Source: Dictyoglomus sp. NZ13-RE01 (GTDB lineage: Bacteria > Dictyoglomota > Dictyoglomia > Dictyoglomales > Dictyoglomaceae). Taken from it: a DNA stretch of 64,000 nucleotides. Below the pieces are notes generated by a model. It worked only from the letters and a program-made list of their open reading frames with translations, was not told the DNA's origin and did not search any database. Numbering within the stretch: the first letter of the stretch is position 1; each line of letters opens with the position of its first letter. Made by a program: the position numbers and the translations under genes. The stretch lies in the NCBI GenBank assembly GCA_002878375.1, contig NIRF01000001.1, positions 372,001-436,000 on the forward strand. The letters run 5' to 3'. Below are positions 25,498 to 33,949 of the stretch, in pieces.

Positions 25498-25511
25498 GTT
25501 TAACGTTAAAC
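25498..25511. promoter_or_regulatory. Perfect LacI-type operator palindrome at the operon start site
   Basis: GTTTAACGTTAAAC is a perfect 14-bp palindrome with the central CG typical of LacI/GalR operators. It begins 5 nt downstream of the minus-strand -10 box, covering the predicted transcription start. The operon it precedes encodes a LacI-family regulator. Confidence 0.65.
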
Positions 25512-25515
25512 CTTA

Positions 25516-25521
25516 TTTATA
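25516..25521 (-). promoter_or_regulatory. -10 box of the sugar operon
   Basis: On the minus strand TATAAA (within TATATAAATAAG) directly precedes the operator. The -35 region is weak, so activation or basal low expression is possible. Confidence 0.45.
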
Positions 25522-25779
25522 TACCAAACCTCCCTTCTTAATTTTCTATTTGGAAATATTATATCAAATTTATATTTGAAATATGGCTTTTAGAGATATT
25601 GCATTATTCAGTATTTTTAAAGGGATAATTTTATAAAAATCACATTTTTCCTTAACTTTATTTTGTCAAGGGGTAATTTTACATGAATTTTCTCTCAAGG
25701 TGTACTATTAAATACTTATCTTCCTATATTAACTTTATCTCTTTAAAATGGTAGAGGGTTACACATTTTTAATTTTTAA

Positions 25780-25808
25780 TTGACATTTAAAATAGGCTAT
25801 TATATAAT
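25780..25808 (+). promoter_or_regulatory. Consensus promoter of the laminarinase gene
   Basis: TTGACA at 25780-25785 and TATAAT at 25803-25808 with exactly 17 bp between them: a perfect sigma-70-type promoter. The predicted start near 25815 leaves a leader of about 87 nt before the ATG. Confidence 0.8.
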
Positions 25809-25901
25809 TCTTTGCAGAAAGAAATAAAGGAAAGAAGGTGAGAAGCTAAAAAGTTTTTTCTTCAAAAAATATTCATTCTTAAAAGAAGGAGGAATATTTT
25901 T

Positions 25902-27794
25902 ATGAAGCTTTTCTTTTATTCAACAATTTTACTTATGTTAATATTTTTAGCCTCTGGATTAGCCTCTAATCAACCATCATCCTCTACTATTAATATATTG
26001 AGTAACGGTGATTTTTCAAAGAATATTATATACATATCTAAGACTTACCCAGAGCTACCAAATGGAGATTTTGATACTAAAGGAACATGGCTATTTAGAA
26101 CTGGAGATGGAGCAGTTGCAAATGGTGTTGTAGAAAATGGTGTATTTAAAGTAGAAATAACAAATGGAGGTCCACATTCTTGGTCTGTACAACTTTTGCA
26201 ATCACCAATTAAAGTAGAATATTTAGGAATTTACCAGGTAAGCTTTGATGCATGGGCAAGCAAAAATAGAAATATTGGAGTAAAAGTTGGTGCTAATGGT
26301 TATAGGGGATGGACTGCATATAATCCTGGTCCTTCAGGTCAGACTGATGAGTCCGGAGGATATTTAATTAGTATTACTACCGAAAAGAAGACATACACCT
26401 TCCAATTCACTATGACAAATCCAACCGATGAGCAGGCAAGATTTGAATTTCAATTAGGGCAAGACGATGGTACAATCTATATAGATAATGTAAGATTGAT
26501 TAAAGTTGGTACTGCAGAGCCACCAGCTCCTCCACCAGCAATGGGTGCAAAGTATTGGTATAAAGTAGCTTGGCAGCAAGATTTTGAAAATATGGATAGC
26601 ATAGATGAAAATGTATGGAGCTTTGAAACTGGTAATGGCGGTCCAAATCTTCCTGGTTGGGGTAACGGAGAATGGGAGTATTATAAGAAAGAGAATGCAT
26701 ATATAGATCCTACGGAAAAAGCGCTCGTTATAGAAGCAAGAAAGGAAGATGTAACAGCGGATGATAATGGCGATGGAACTCCCGAGACTTACAATTATAC
26801 CTCTGCAAGAATGAAGACTCAAACCAAATTTAACTTTACCTATGGAAGAATAGAATTCAAAGCAAAACTTCCAAAAGGAAAGGGAATATGGCCTGCCTTA
26901 TGGATGTTAGGAGAAAAGATAACACAAGTTGGCTGGCCAGCATGTGGAGAGATTGATGTAATGGAGCTACTTGGACATGAACCAAACAAGGTGTATGGAA
27001 CAGTTCACGGACCTGGTTATTCTGGCGCTAATGGAAAAGGCTCAAGCTATACATTAAGTACTGGAGATTTCTCTCAAGACTACCATATATTTGCAGTTGA
27101 GTGGGATCCTATCGGTCTTACTTGGTATGTAGATGATAATAAGTTCTTCCAAATTACAAGACCCCAATTAGAATTCTATGGTGAGTGGGTATTTGATGAT
27201 CCATTCTTTATTATAATGAATGTGGCTGTTGGAGGATACTGGCCAGGCTATCCAGATGATACTACGGTATTTCCTCAAAAAATGTATGTAAAATATGTAA
27301 AAGTTTATAAAGGCGTAACCATGGAATCTATAAACAACGGTACTTTTGATTATCCATTGGTAAATGATCAAGCTAACAATCCTGATGAGTGGTTCTTATG
27401 GTATGGTTCTCCCTATGGAATGGGTGGAACAGCTACAGCAAGTATAGAAAATGGATATGCAGTAGTGGATGTACAAAATTATGGATGGGAGTCTTGGCAT
27501 GTACAATTCAATCAATGGGTTGGACTTTCTTCAGGAAAGACCTATAAATTAACCTTTAAAGCAAAAGCGGATAACCCAAGAGATATAAATGTCAAATTCC
27601 TAAATCCAACTACATATGCTCTCTATGCAAACGGTACCTATTCATTGACAAATGATTGGCAAACCTTTGAACTACAATTTACTTACAATGGTACTGACCC
27701 AGTAGTTAATCTATCCTTTGAGCTTGGAAAAACAGCAAATCCTCAAACAGGAAAAGTATACTTTGATGATGTAAGCTTAGAAGTAGTCCAATAA
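25902..27794 (+). CDS. Exported GH16 laminarinase (endo-1,3-beta-glucanase) with two carbohydrate-binding modules
   Basis: 630 residues. Signal peptide (1-21); a CBM4/9-like beta-sandwich at about 35-200; a linker with PPAPPPA; the GH16 jelly-roll at about 218-475; and a second CBM4/9-like module at about 478-630. The GH16 active site is GEIDVMELLG, with nucleophile E350 and acid/base E355. The extra methionine in ExDxxE is typical of laminarinases, which cleave beta-1,3 (and mixed) glucans outside the cell. AAGGAGGAAT precedes the ATG. It is divergent from the sugar operon and ends at a strong terminator. Confidence 0.93.
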   Translation: MKLFFYSTILLMLIFLASGLASNQPSSSTINILSNGDFSKNIIYISKTYPELPNGDFDTKGTWLFRTGDGAVANGVVENGVFKVEITNGGPHSWSVQLLQSPIKVEYLGIYQVSFDAWASKNRNIGVKVGANGYRGWTAYNPGPSGQTDESGGYLISITTEKKTYTFQFTMTNPTDEQARFEFQLGQDDGTIYIDNVRLIKVGTAEPPAPPPAMGAKYWYKVAWQQDFENMDSIDENVWSFETGNGGPNLPGWGNGEWEYYKKENAYIDPTEKALVIEARKEDVTADDNGDGTPETYNYTSARMKTQTKFNFTYGRIEFKAKLPKGKGIWPALWMLGEKITQVGWPACGEIDVMELLGHEPNKVYGTVHGPGYSGANGKGSSYTLSTGDFSQDYHIFAVEWDPIGLTWYVDDNKFFQITRPQLEFYGEWVFDDPFFIIMNVAVGGYWPGYPDDTTVFPQKMYVKYVKVYKGVTMESINNGTFDYPLVNDQANNPDEWFLWYGSPYGMGGTATASIENGYAVVDVQNYGWESWHVQFNQWVGLSSGKTYKLTFKAKADNPRDINVKFLNPTTYALYANGTYSLTNDWQTFELQFTYNGTDPVVNLSFELGKTANPQTGKVYFDDVSLEVVQ

Positions 27795-27820
27795 ACATAA
27801 AATTATGAATTAATTTTGAA

Positions 27821-27856
27821 GGGAGAGGCTTTCACCTCTCCCTTTTTTATTTTTTC
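27821..27856 (+). terminator. Rho-independent terminator after the laminarinase
   Basis: GGGAGAGG pairs with CCTCTCCC around CTTTCA, followed by TTTTTTATTTTTT. It also shows that the frame open from 27816 is not the true start of the next gene. Confidence 0.9.
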
Positions 27857-27878
27857 TCTATATGTTAAACTAAATTGT

Positions 27879-28958
27879 ATGAATAAGTTGATACTAAATT
27901 TATCAGGAAAAGAGCTAAAACTTCCAAATTTTTTGCCCGATGCCACATATGGTGTTGTCAAATCCTTGGACACAAAGGACCTAAAACAGGTTGGGGTTCA
28001 TGGATTAGTAGTTAATACATTCCACTTAATAAATAAGCCTGGTATTTCGGTTATTGACTCTTTAAACGGTATCAAGAATTTTATGAACTGGGATGGGATA
28101 ATTCTTTCTGATTCTGGAGGATTTCAAATCTTCTCTGTTTTAAGAGAAAATCCAAAATTTGGAAGTATAAATGAGGATGAGATAATCCTGAAAAACAATG
28201 AAAAAATCATTATTACTCCAGAAAAGATTATTAATGCCCAATTTAAATTGAAATCAGATATTATGATGGCTTTAGATTACTGTACTCATCCTGATGATTC
28301 TTATGAGATAAATAAATTATCAGTAAAACTAACAATTGATTGGGGAAAAAGAAGCAAAAAAGAGTATGAAAAACTTATTAAATCAAAGGAAAATTACAAG
28401 CCTCTAATATTTGGTATAATTCAAGGAGGAAAAGATAAAAATCTTAGAAAGGAATGTGCAGAAGCCTTAATGGAAATAGGTTTTGATGGGTTTGGTTTTG
28501 GAGGTTATCCTATTGATAGTAAGGGAAATTTGATAGAGGATATACTTCAATATACGGCGGAGCTAATTCCCGACAATTTGCCCAAATATGCTATGGGGAT
28601 TGGAAAACCGGAAAATATAGTTACCTGTGCTCAAATGGGATATAATCTATTTGATTGTGTTATCCCTACAAGAGAAGGAAGAAAGGGAAAGCTATATATT
28701 TATAATGATAAGATGGAAAAAGTAGATATCTTTTCAAAGGATTTTTACTCCAATATTTTTATATTAGATGGAAAATATGTAAGAGACAAAAAGCCTATAT
28801 CAGAGTTTTGTGATTGCTTATTATGTCAAAATTATAGCAGAGCATATTTACATCATCTTTTTAAATTAGAGGATCCCTTAGCTTATAGATTAGCATCTAT
28901 TCACAATCTAAGATTCTATATGCAATTAATAGATTTAATATGGAAGAAGATATCATAA
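27879..28958 (+). CDS. tgt: tRNA-guanine transglycosylase
   Basis: 359 residues from the ATG at 27879; an earlier in-frame start lies inside the preceding terminator and is rejected. The enzyme swaps guanine-34 of GUN-anticodon tRNAs for the queuosine precursor. Seen: D78 in DSGGFQIFS, the nucleophile D259 in LFDCVIPTREGRKGK, and the zinc ligands C311, C313, C316 and H342 (the spacing of 26 from third cysteine to histidine matches the bacterial enzyme). There is no Shine-Dalgarno and the leader is very short. It starts the operon tgt, Arm-type methyltransferase, rsmI, plsX, pilT, overlapping the second gene by 19 nt. Confidence 0.93.
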   Translation: MNKLILNLSGKELKLPNFLPDATYGVVKSLDTKDLKQVGVHGLVVNTFHLINKPGISVIDSLNGIKNFMNWDGIILSDSGGFQIFSVLRENPKFGSINEDEIILKNNEKIIITPEKIINAQFKLKSDIMMALDYCTHPDDSYEINKLSVKLTIDWGKRSKKEYEKLIKSKENYKPLIFGIIQGGKDKNLRKECAEALMEIGFDGFGFGGYPIDSKGNLIEDILQYTAELIPDNLPKYAMGIGKPENIVTCAQMGYNLFDCVIPTREGRKGKLYIYNDKMEKVDIFSKDFYSNIFILDGKYVRDKKPISEFCDCLLCQNYSRAYLHHLFKLEDPLAYRLASIHNLRFYMQLIDLIWKKIS

Positions 28959-29728
28959 GAGAAATTCTTAGTAGTAAGAAATATAAAGATATAGAGATTG
29001 AATTTTTGAGAAATATTTATAATATCGAGAAAAGTAAGTACAATAATGAAAAACTTATTATAAAATCTGTAAAAAGAAAATTACATCAAGTTTATGGTTC
29101 ATTCCTAAATCCCAAAATCTTTGATAGGTTGAAAGTATATTTAGAAGAATTGACCCAAGATAATTTAATAGATACATGTAAGAATATATTAAGTCTCCAT
29201 ACATCCACTAAGGAGAGAATAGATTTCTATCCATATATTTATGAGCAGATCTTCTCAAATATACCAAAACCTAAATCCATCTTAGATGTTGCATGTGGAT
29301 TAAACCCTTTTTCTATTCCCTTTATGAATATAGAAAGAAAAATTCATTATTTTGCATTAGACATAAACTCATCTCTTATAGAACTAATAAATAATTTTCT
29401 ATTAAAATTAGGTTTACAACCAAAGGCAAAAGTTTATGATGTAATGTATCATCCAATAGATATTCAGGTAGATTTAGCCTTTATATTCAAATTTATTCCA
29501 GTCTTAGATAAACTAAGAAAGGATTATATGTTAGAATTTATAAGAAATATTCCATCTTATTATATAGTTGTTTCTTTTCCATTAAAAAGTTTAACTGGAA
29601 AAACAAAAGGAATGGAAGAACATTACAATGAAAAATATATATCTAAATTAAGAAATAATTTTTTATTTATTCATGAATTTTCTATTTCAAACGAAAAATT
29701 TATAATTATAAAAAAAGAAGATGGGTAA
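28940..29728 (+). CDS. Arm-type 16S rRNA (guanine-1405-N7) methyltransferase homologue
   Basis: 262 residues, matching the aminoglycoside-resistance methyltransferases RmtB/ArmA/Sgm along the whole chain. Family blocks seen: SSKKYKDI near 11-18 in the helical N-terminal domain, SLHTSTKER at 85-93, the SAM-binding DVACGLNPF at 116-124, the second SAM loop ALDI near 139-142, LAFIFKFIPVLD at 179-190, and SFPLKSLTGKTKGMEEHY at 212-229. RmtB carries nearly the same words (SLHASTKER, DIACGLNPL, SFPTRSLGGRGKGME). The family methylates N7 of G1405 in the 30S decoding centre. It overlaps tgt by 19 nt and rsmI by 8 nt, both nucleic-acid modification genes, so a housekeeping or protective role is plausible. 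Confidence 0.85.
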   Translation: MEEDIIREILSSKKYKDIEIEFLRNIYNIEKSKYNNEKLIIKSVKRKLHQVYGSFLNPKIFDRLKVYLEELTQDNLIDTCKNILSLHTSTKERIDFYPYIYEQIFSNIPKPKSILDVACGLNPFSIPFMNIERKIHYFALDINSSLIELINNFLLKLGLQPKAKVYDVMYHPIDIQVDLAFIFKFIPVLDKLRKDYMLEFIRNIPSYYIVVSFPLKSLTGKTKGMEEHYNEKYISKLRNNFLFIHEFSISNEKFIIIKKEDG

Positions 29729-30593
29729 GTTATACGTAATTGCAACTCCTATAGGAAATTTAAAAGATATTACCTTCAGAGCATTAGAGACTATTGAAGA
29801 GTGTGATATCTTAGCTGTAGAAGATACAAGACACACTCTTAAGCTTCTGAATCATTACAATATCAAGAAAAAGATGATCTCGTACCATAAATATAATGAG
29901 AAGGAAAGAGTAAATCTAATATTAGACCTTTTAAAAAACAAAAACTTGAATGTGGGACTGCTAACTAACGCAGGTACTCCATGCATATCGGATCCTGGAT
30001 ACATAATAGTCAAATGTGCAAGAGAAAATGGAATAGAAGTGGTACCTATTCCTGGTCCTTCTGCAATAACTACCGCCTTATCTATTTCTGGACTTCCATC
30101 TAATCAATTTTTATTTTATGGTTTTTTACCGAACAAGAAAACTGAAAGAGAAAAAATATTAACGAAAATAAAAAACACAAAGGTAGAAACTATAATTTTT
30201 TTTGAATCGCCAAAAAGAATTACTAACTTAATGAATTTATTAAAAGATTTTTTCCCTAAATCTACAGTATGCGTTTGCAATGAGTTAACAAAAATGTTTG
30301 AAAAGGTATACTATGGAAACATTGATAAGGTAGTAGAAGAAATAGAAAATAACCCTCATAAAGAAATGGGAGAATACACAGTGATTATTTATTACAATCC
30401 AGAAGAAGAGCCCTCTAAATTAAATCTAAGTGTCGAAGCCTTAATAATTAATGAGTTAGTTACTAATAATCTGAGTCTTAAAGAAGCAATTAATTTGGTA
30501 TCTAAGAAGTATGGAATATCTAAAAAAGAAGTATATAATAAGGCTATAAATCTTAGAAATAAAATTTTAAACAATGGAGGAGGAAATCTATGA
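29721..30593 (+). CDS. rsmI: 16S rRNA 2'-O-ribose C1402 methyltransferase
   Basis: 290 residues of the tetrapyrrole-methylase fold. Seen: YVIATPIGNLKDITFRALE at the start, VEDTRHTLKLL, NAGTPCISDPGY and VPIPGPSAITTALSISGL, followed by a C-terminal domain found in RsmI. It adds a 2'-O-methyl group to C1402 in helix 44 of 16S rRNA, three bases from the G1405 target of the enzyme encoded immediately upstream. Start overlaps the end of that gene; stop overlaps the plsX start (ATGA). Confidence 0.95.
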   Translation: MGKLYVIATPIGNLKDITFRALETIEECDILAVEDTRHTLKLLNHYNIKKKMISYHKYNEKERVNLILDLLKNKNLNVGLLTNAGTPCISDPGYIIVKCARENGIEVVPIPGPSAITTALSISGLPSNQFLFYGFLPNKKTEREKILTKIKNTKVETIIFFESPKRITNLMNLLKDFFPKSTVCVCNELTKMFEKVYYGNIDKVVEEIENNPHKEMGEYTVIIYYNPEEEPSKLNLSVEALIINELVTNNLSLKEAINLVSKKYGISKKEVYNKAINLRNKILNNGGGNL

Positions 30594-31597
30594 CAATTGC
30601 ACTGGATGCTATGGGAGGAGATTTTGCTCCTCAAGAAACAGTAAAGGGAGCAATTGAGTTTGTTAAGGAATTTCATGAAAAAGTTATTCTTGTAGGTAAA
30701 GAGGATCTACTAAAAAGAGAGTTAAGTAACTATAGCTATCCAGAAGAATTAATTGAAATCTATCACGCATCTCAGGTAATAGAAATGGGAGAACATCCAG
30801 CTTTTGCAGTTAAAGAAAAAGAAGACTCGTCCATAGTTGTTTGTATGAAACTTCATAAAGAGAATAAGGTTTCCGCCGTTGTATCTGCAGGAAATACTGG
30901 AGCTGTAATGAGTAGTGCCCTACTTATCTTAGGAAGAATCCCTGGAATTAAAAGACCTGCTATAGCTACTTTAATACCTACCCTTAGTGAAAAACCTTCC
31001 ATTCTTTTGGATGTTGGAGCTAATGTCGATTGTAAGAAAGAATACTTAGAACAATTTGCCCTAATGGGGAGAATATATTTAGAAGAGATTTTCAATGTTA
31101 AAAATCCAAGAATCGGATTATTAAATATTGGAGAAGAGGAAGGGAAAGGAAATCAGTTGGCACAGGAGACCTATGAACTTCTAAAGAATAACAAATATTT
31201 CAATTTTGTTGGAAATATAGAAGGAAAAGACCTTTTTAGCTCTATTGCGGATGTTATTGTATGCGATGGATTTGTAGGAAACATTGCTGTAAAAACAGCG
31301 GAGGGTGTAGCGGAAACTCTCTTTACCCTCCTGACAAAAGAACTAACATCAAGTTTGTGGAGTAAAATATTAGCAGGCTTACTAAAACAAAAGTTTAGGA
31401 ATGTTAAGAAAAAGTTAGATTATAGTGAATATGGTGGTGCTCCTCTTTTAGGAATAAATGGCGTTGTTATAATATCCCATGGAAGATCAAAGGCAAAGGC
31501 TATAAAAAACGCCCTAAAGGTATCTTTACAAGTTGTAAAACAAAAAGTTAATGATAAAATAAAGGAAGGTGTTCTTGAAATATCTGGGGGAGGTTAA
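30590..31597 (+). CDS. plsX: Phosphate acyltransferase PlsX
   Basis: 335 residues beginning with DAMGGDFAPQE, followed by SAGNTGAVMSSAL, ATLIPT, LLDVGANVDCK and VCDGFVGNIAVKTAEG, all hallmarks of PlsX. It converts acyl-ACP to acyl-phosphate at the membrane, feeding PlsY in phospholipid synthesis. The ATG overlaps the rsmI stop (ATGA) with GGAGGAGG upstream. Usually plsX sits with fabH or rpmF; here it lies between rsmI and pilT. Confidence 0.95.
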   Translation: MTIALDAMGGDFAPQETVKGAIEFVKEFHEKVILVGKEDLLKRELSNYSYPEELIEIYHASQVIEMGEHPAFAVKEKEDSSIVVCMKLHKENKVSAVVSAGNTGAVMSSALLILGRIPGIKRPAIATLIPTLSEKPSILLDVGANVDCKKEYLEQFALMGRIYLEEIFNVKNPRIGLLNIGEEEGKGNQLAQETYELLKNNKYFNFVGNIEGKDLFSSIADVIVCDGFVGNIAVKTAEGVAETLFTLLTKELTSSLWSKILAGLLKQKFRNVKKKLDYSEYGGAPLLGINGVVIISHGRSKAKAIKNALKVSLQVVKQKVNDKIKEGVLEISGGG

Positions 31598-31598
31598 T

Positions 31599-32675
31599 AT
31601 GGAAAATAGGTTAGAGAGAATCCTACAAAGAGCTTTAGACTTAAAAGCTTCTGATATCCATTTAAAAGTAGGTGCTCCACCTGCCCTAAGAGTGTTAGGT
31701 GATATTACTTTTTTGGAAGATGAGTATCCTATAACTACTGAAGAGCTAAAAACCATGATATTTCCTTTTATTAAACCCCAATTTATCAAGGTATTCGAAG
31801 AAAATGGAGAGTTGGATTTTGCTTTTGAAATGGAAAGAAAAGTAAGATTAAGAGGAAATTTATATCTTCAAAGAGGAACTTTAGCGTTAGCATTAAGAAT
31901 TATACCACTTCAAGTGCCTTCCTTTGAGGAGTTAAATTTACCTCTCACTATACAAAATTTAGTCTCTAAAAAATCTGGTCTTATTTTAGTAACAGGTCCT
32001 GCTGGTTCAGGGAAATCTACCACTTTAGCTGCAATGATTGACTTTTTAAACATGAATTATAAATTGAAGATTATTACTATTGAGGACCCAATAGAGTATA
32101 TATTTAAAGATAAAAACTCTTTTATAACCCAAAGAGAGATTAGATTAGACACAAAGAGTTATAGTACTGCACTAAAAATGGCATTAAGAGAGGATCCAAA
32201 TGTTATAATGGTAGGTGAGCTTAGAGATTTGGAGACAATCAGCGTTGCTTTACAAGCTGCTGAAACTGGACATTTAGTTTTAAGTACTATTCATACTACA
32301 GATACAACTATTACTATCGAAAGAATAATTGATAGTTTCCCTCCTCATCAACAGCATCAGGTAAGAATACAAATCTCAAACGTACTTCAAGGAATAATAT
32401 CTCAAAGATTATTGAAAAGAAAAGATAGAAAAGGTTTAATTCCCGCCTGTGAGATCCTTGTAGGTACCTTGGCTGTTAGAAAGGCAATAAGAGAAGAGAG
32501 AACAAACGAGATTCCTAAAATTATTGAGGCAAGCAAAGTGGACGGTATGCAGTCTTTCAACCAACATTTAGCAGAACTATACTTTAATAAACTTATAAGT
32601 GATGAAGAGGCACTAAATGCAAGCCCTTCCCCCCAAGATCTGAAATTACTTCTAAGAGGTATTACTCAGAGCTAA
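31599..32675 (+). CDS. pilT: Type IV pilus retraction-type ATPase (PilT)
   Basis: 358 residues from the ATG at 31599 (GGGGGAGG 5 nt upstream); an ATG 30 nt earlier in the frame lacks a site. N-terminal PAS-like domain (KASDIHLKVGAPP), then the RecA-like ATPase: Walker A GPAGSGKST, Asp box EDPIEYIF, Walker B VMVGELRDLETI and His box HLVLSTIHTTDT. The AIRE-type sequence near the end (VRKAIREERTNEI) is typical of PilT, which disassembles type IV pili for twitching. No other pilus genes are in the window. Its 3' end overlaps the convergent phosphoesterase gene by 14 bp. Confidence 0.92.
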   Translation: MENRLERILQRALDLKASDIHLKVGAPPALRVLGDITFLEDEYPITTEELKTMIFPFIKPQFIKVFEENGELDFAFEMERKVRLRGNLYLQRGTLALALRIIPLQVPSFEELNLPLTIQNLVSKKSGLILVTGPAGSGKSTTLAAMIDFLNMNYKLKIITIEDPIEYIFKDKNSFITQREIRLDTKSYSTALKMALREDPNVIMVGELRDLETISVALQAAETGHLVLSTIHTTDTTITIERIIDSFPPHQQHQVRIQISNVLQGIISQRLLKRKDRKGLIPACEILVGTLAVRKAIREERTNEIPKIIEASKVDGMQSFNQHLAELYFNKLISDEEALNASPSPQDLKLLLRGITQS

Positions 32676-33216
32676 AAATTATACTTTCTTTTATTTCTTT
32701 TTTATCGATATCGATTATATAAATTTTATTATCCTCTATTATACCAATAGAACTATAAGGAACTTTTGATAAAGACGGGCTTCCTGGATTTAAGAGTATT
32801 ACTCTGTCCTTTCTCTTTAGAACTGGAGTATGAATATGCCCAAATATCACAAGATTAACATTATATTTTTCTCCTAAGCTAAATAATTCTTCTTCACTTT
32901 TATCTTCCCCATGAGTTAGTAAAATTCTCCATGGCGATACAAAAATAAATGAATAGGGAGAAAGAATGGGGTATTTTATAACAAGCTGATCCACATCCGC
33001 ATCACAATTTCCCCTGCTTATAATAACAGGTTTATTTAAGTTATTTAAAAATTCCGCAAGTTTAGAAGGTGCATAACCATCTGGAAGAGGATTTCTTGGT
33101 CCATGATATAAAATATCCCCAGCATGTAAAATTAAGTCTACATCTCTTAAATAATCTGAAATTTTTTCTAAGAAAGATGTTCCGCCATGGGTATCGCTTA
33201 TTACTAATATTTTCAT
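32662..33216 (-). CDS. YfcE/MJ0936-type metallophosphoesterase
   Basis: 184 residues from the ATG at 33216 (GGGAGGT about 9 nt upstream). Metal motifs: D and H in VISDTHG, HAGD, SRGNCD, LLTHGE and FGHIHTP. Members of this group hydrolyse phosphodiesters such as bis-p-nitrophenyl phosphate in vitro; their cellular substrates are unclear. It is the last gene of the rho operon, 7 nt after another phosphoesterase of a different subgroup. Confidence 0.88.
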   Translation of the reverse strand: MKILVISDTHGGTSFLEKISDYLRDVDLILHAGDILYHGPRNPLPDGYAPSKLAEFLNNLNKPVIISRGNCDADVDQLVIKYPILSPYSFIFVSPWRILLTHGEDKSEEELFSLGEKYNVNLVIFGHIHTPVLKRKDRVILLNPGSPSLSKVPYSSIGIIEDNKIYIIDIDKKEIKESIIFSSE

Positions 33217-33223
33217 GGTACTT

Positions 33224-33949
33224 CTACCTCCCAAAGGATAATCTTTCCCATAAAGGTCTTGGAAATCCTAAAAGTTGCATCTTTTTCTGAGTAATCTCTA
33301 TGAGATAATCAACTCTATAAACTTTAAAAACATGGTTCTTTGTATCATATATGCCAAAACTACTTTTCCAATTTCCATCTCTTGGCTGTCCTACGCTTCC
33401 TGGATTTATTAAGTATTTATTTTTAGGTTGTATTTCTATTTCTCCCCCTTTAACCATGCTTAAATACTTAATCTCATCATTTTCATAAATAAATACTCCT
33501 GCTATATGGGAATGACCAAAGAAATAAATATTTTCATCCATCAAATTAAAATTGGCAAAAACAGAATTATAAGTAACTAAATATTCTTCTAAAGGCTTCC
33601 TTATACTTCCATGTACTATTCCACCCCACTCGAAATTTAGTTTCTCTGGTAATTTATAAAGAAACTCAAAATTTTCAGGAGTTATATTCTCTCTGGTCCA
33701 ATCTATGGCGTATTGGGCAAGAGGGTTAAAATTATCATAGTCTAATCTTCCAACTACAGCAGCATCATGATTTCCTATGATTGATGCGTTGATTTTTTTT
33801 ATATAACTTACACACTCGTTGGGATTTGGACCATACCCAACTATATCCCCTAAGCAATAGATCTCATCAACTTCTTTTTCTATTTTTTTTACTACTGCTT
33901 CTAAAGCTTCTAAATTACTATGAATATCAGAGATTATTCCTATTTTCAT
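33224..33949 (-). CDS. Calcineurin-like metallophosphoesterase (ApaH-like/DUF-type)
   Basis: 241 residues with all binuclear-metal motifs: IISDIHSNLEAL, CLGDIVGYGPNPNEC, IIGNHD, VHGS, FGHSHIAG. The NPNEC and WTRENI words are typical of a bacterial family of unknown substrate, possibly nucleotides or phosphoproteins. The ATG overlaps the stop of the GerMN gene by 4 nt. It lies next to a second, shorter metallophosphoesterase gene; the two share motifs but little else. Confidence 0.88.
   Translation of the reverse strand: MKIGIISDIHSNLEALEAVVKKIEKEVDEIYCLGDIVGYGPNPNECVSYIKKINASIIGNHDAAVVGRLDYDNFNPLAQYAIDWTRENITPENFEFLYKLPEKLNFEWGGIVHGSIRKPLEEYLVTYNSVFANFNLMDENIYFFGHSHIAGVFIYENDEIKYLSMVKGGEIEIQPKNKYLINPGSVGQPRDGNWKSSFGIYDTKNHVFKVYRVDYLIEITQKKMQLLGFPRPLWERLSFGR

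Larger units (their letters stand above)
25429..25901. other. Divergent regulatory region between the sugar operon and the laminarinase
   Basis: 473 bases without a gene. From left to right it holds the ribosome-binding site of the minus-strand operon, a perfect palindrome at 25498-25511, a minus-strand -10 box at 25516-25521, an imperfect inverted repeat near 25561-25584, AT-rich sequence, and the plus-strand consensus promoter at 25780-25808. An 87-nt purine-rich leader precedes the laminarinase. I saw no small open frame or RNA gene in it. Confidence 0.6.

Noticed and set aside
25429-25901. Riboswitch or small RNA in the divergent intergenic region
   Set aside because: Apart from promoter and operator elements I found no conserved stem-loop pattern of a known class; only short AT-rich repeats.
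27816-27878. N-terminal extension of tgt in the same frame
   Set aside because: It would run through the laminarinase terminator; the Tgt homology begins at the ATG at 27879.
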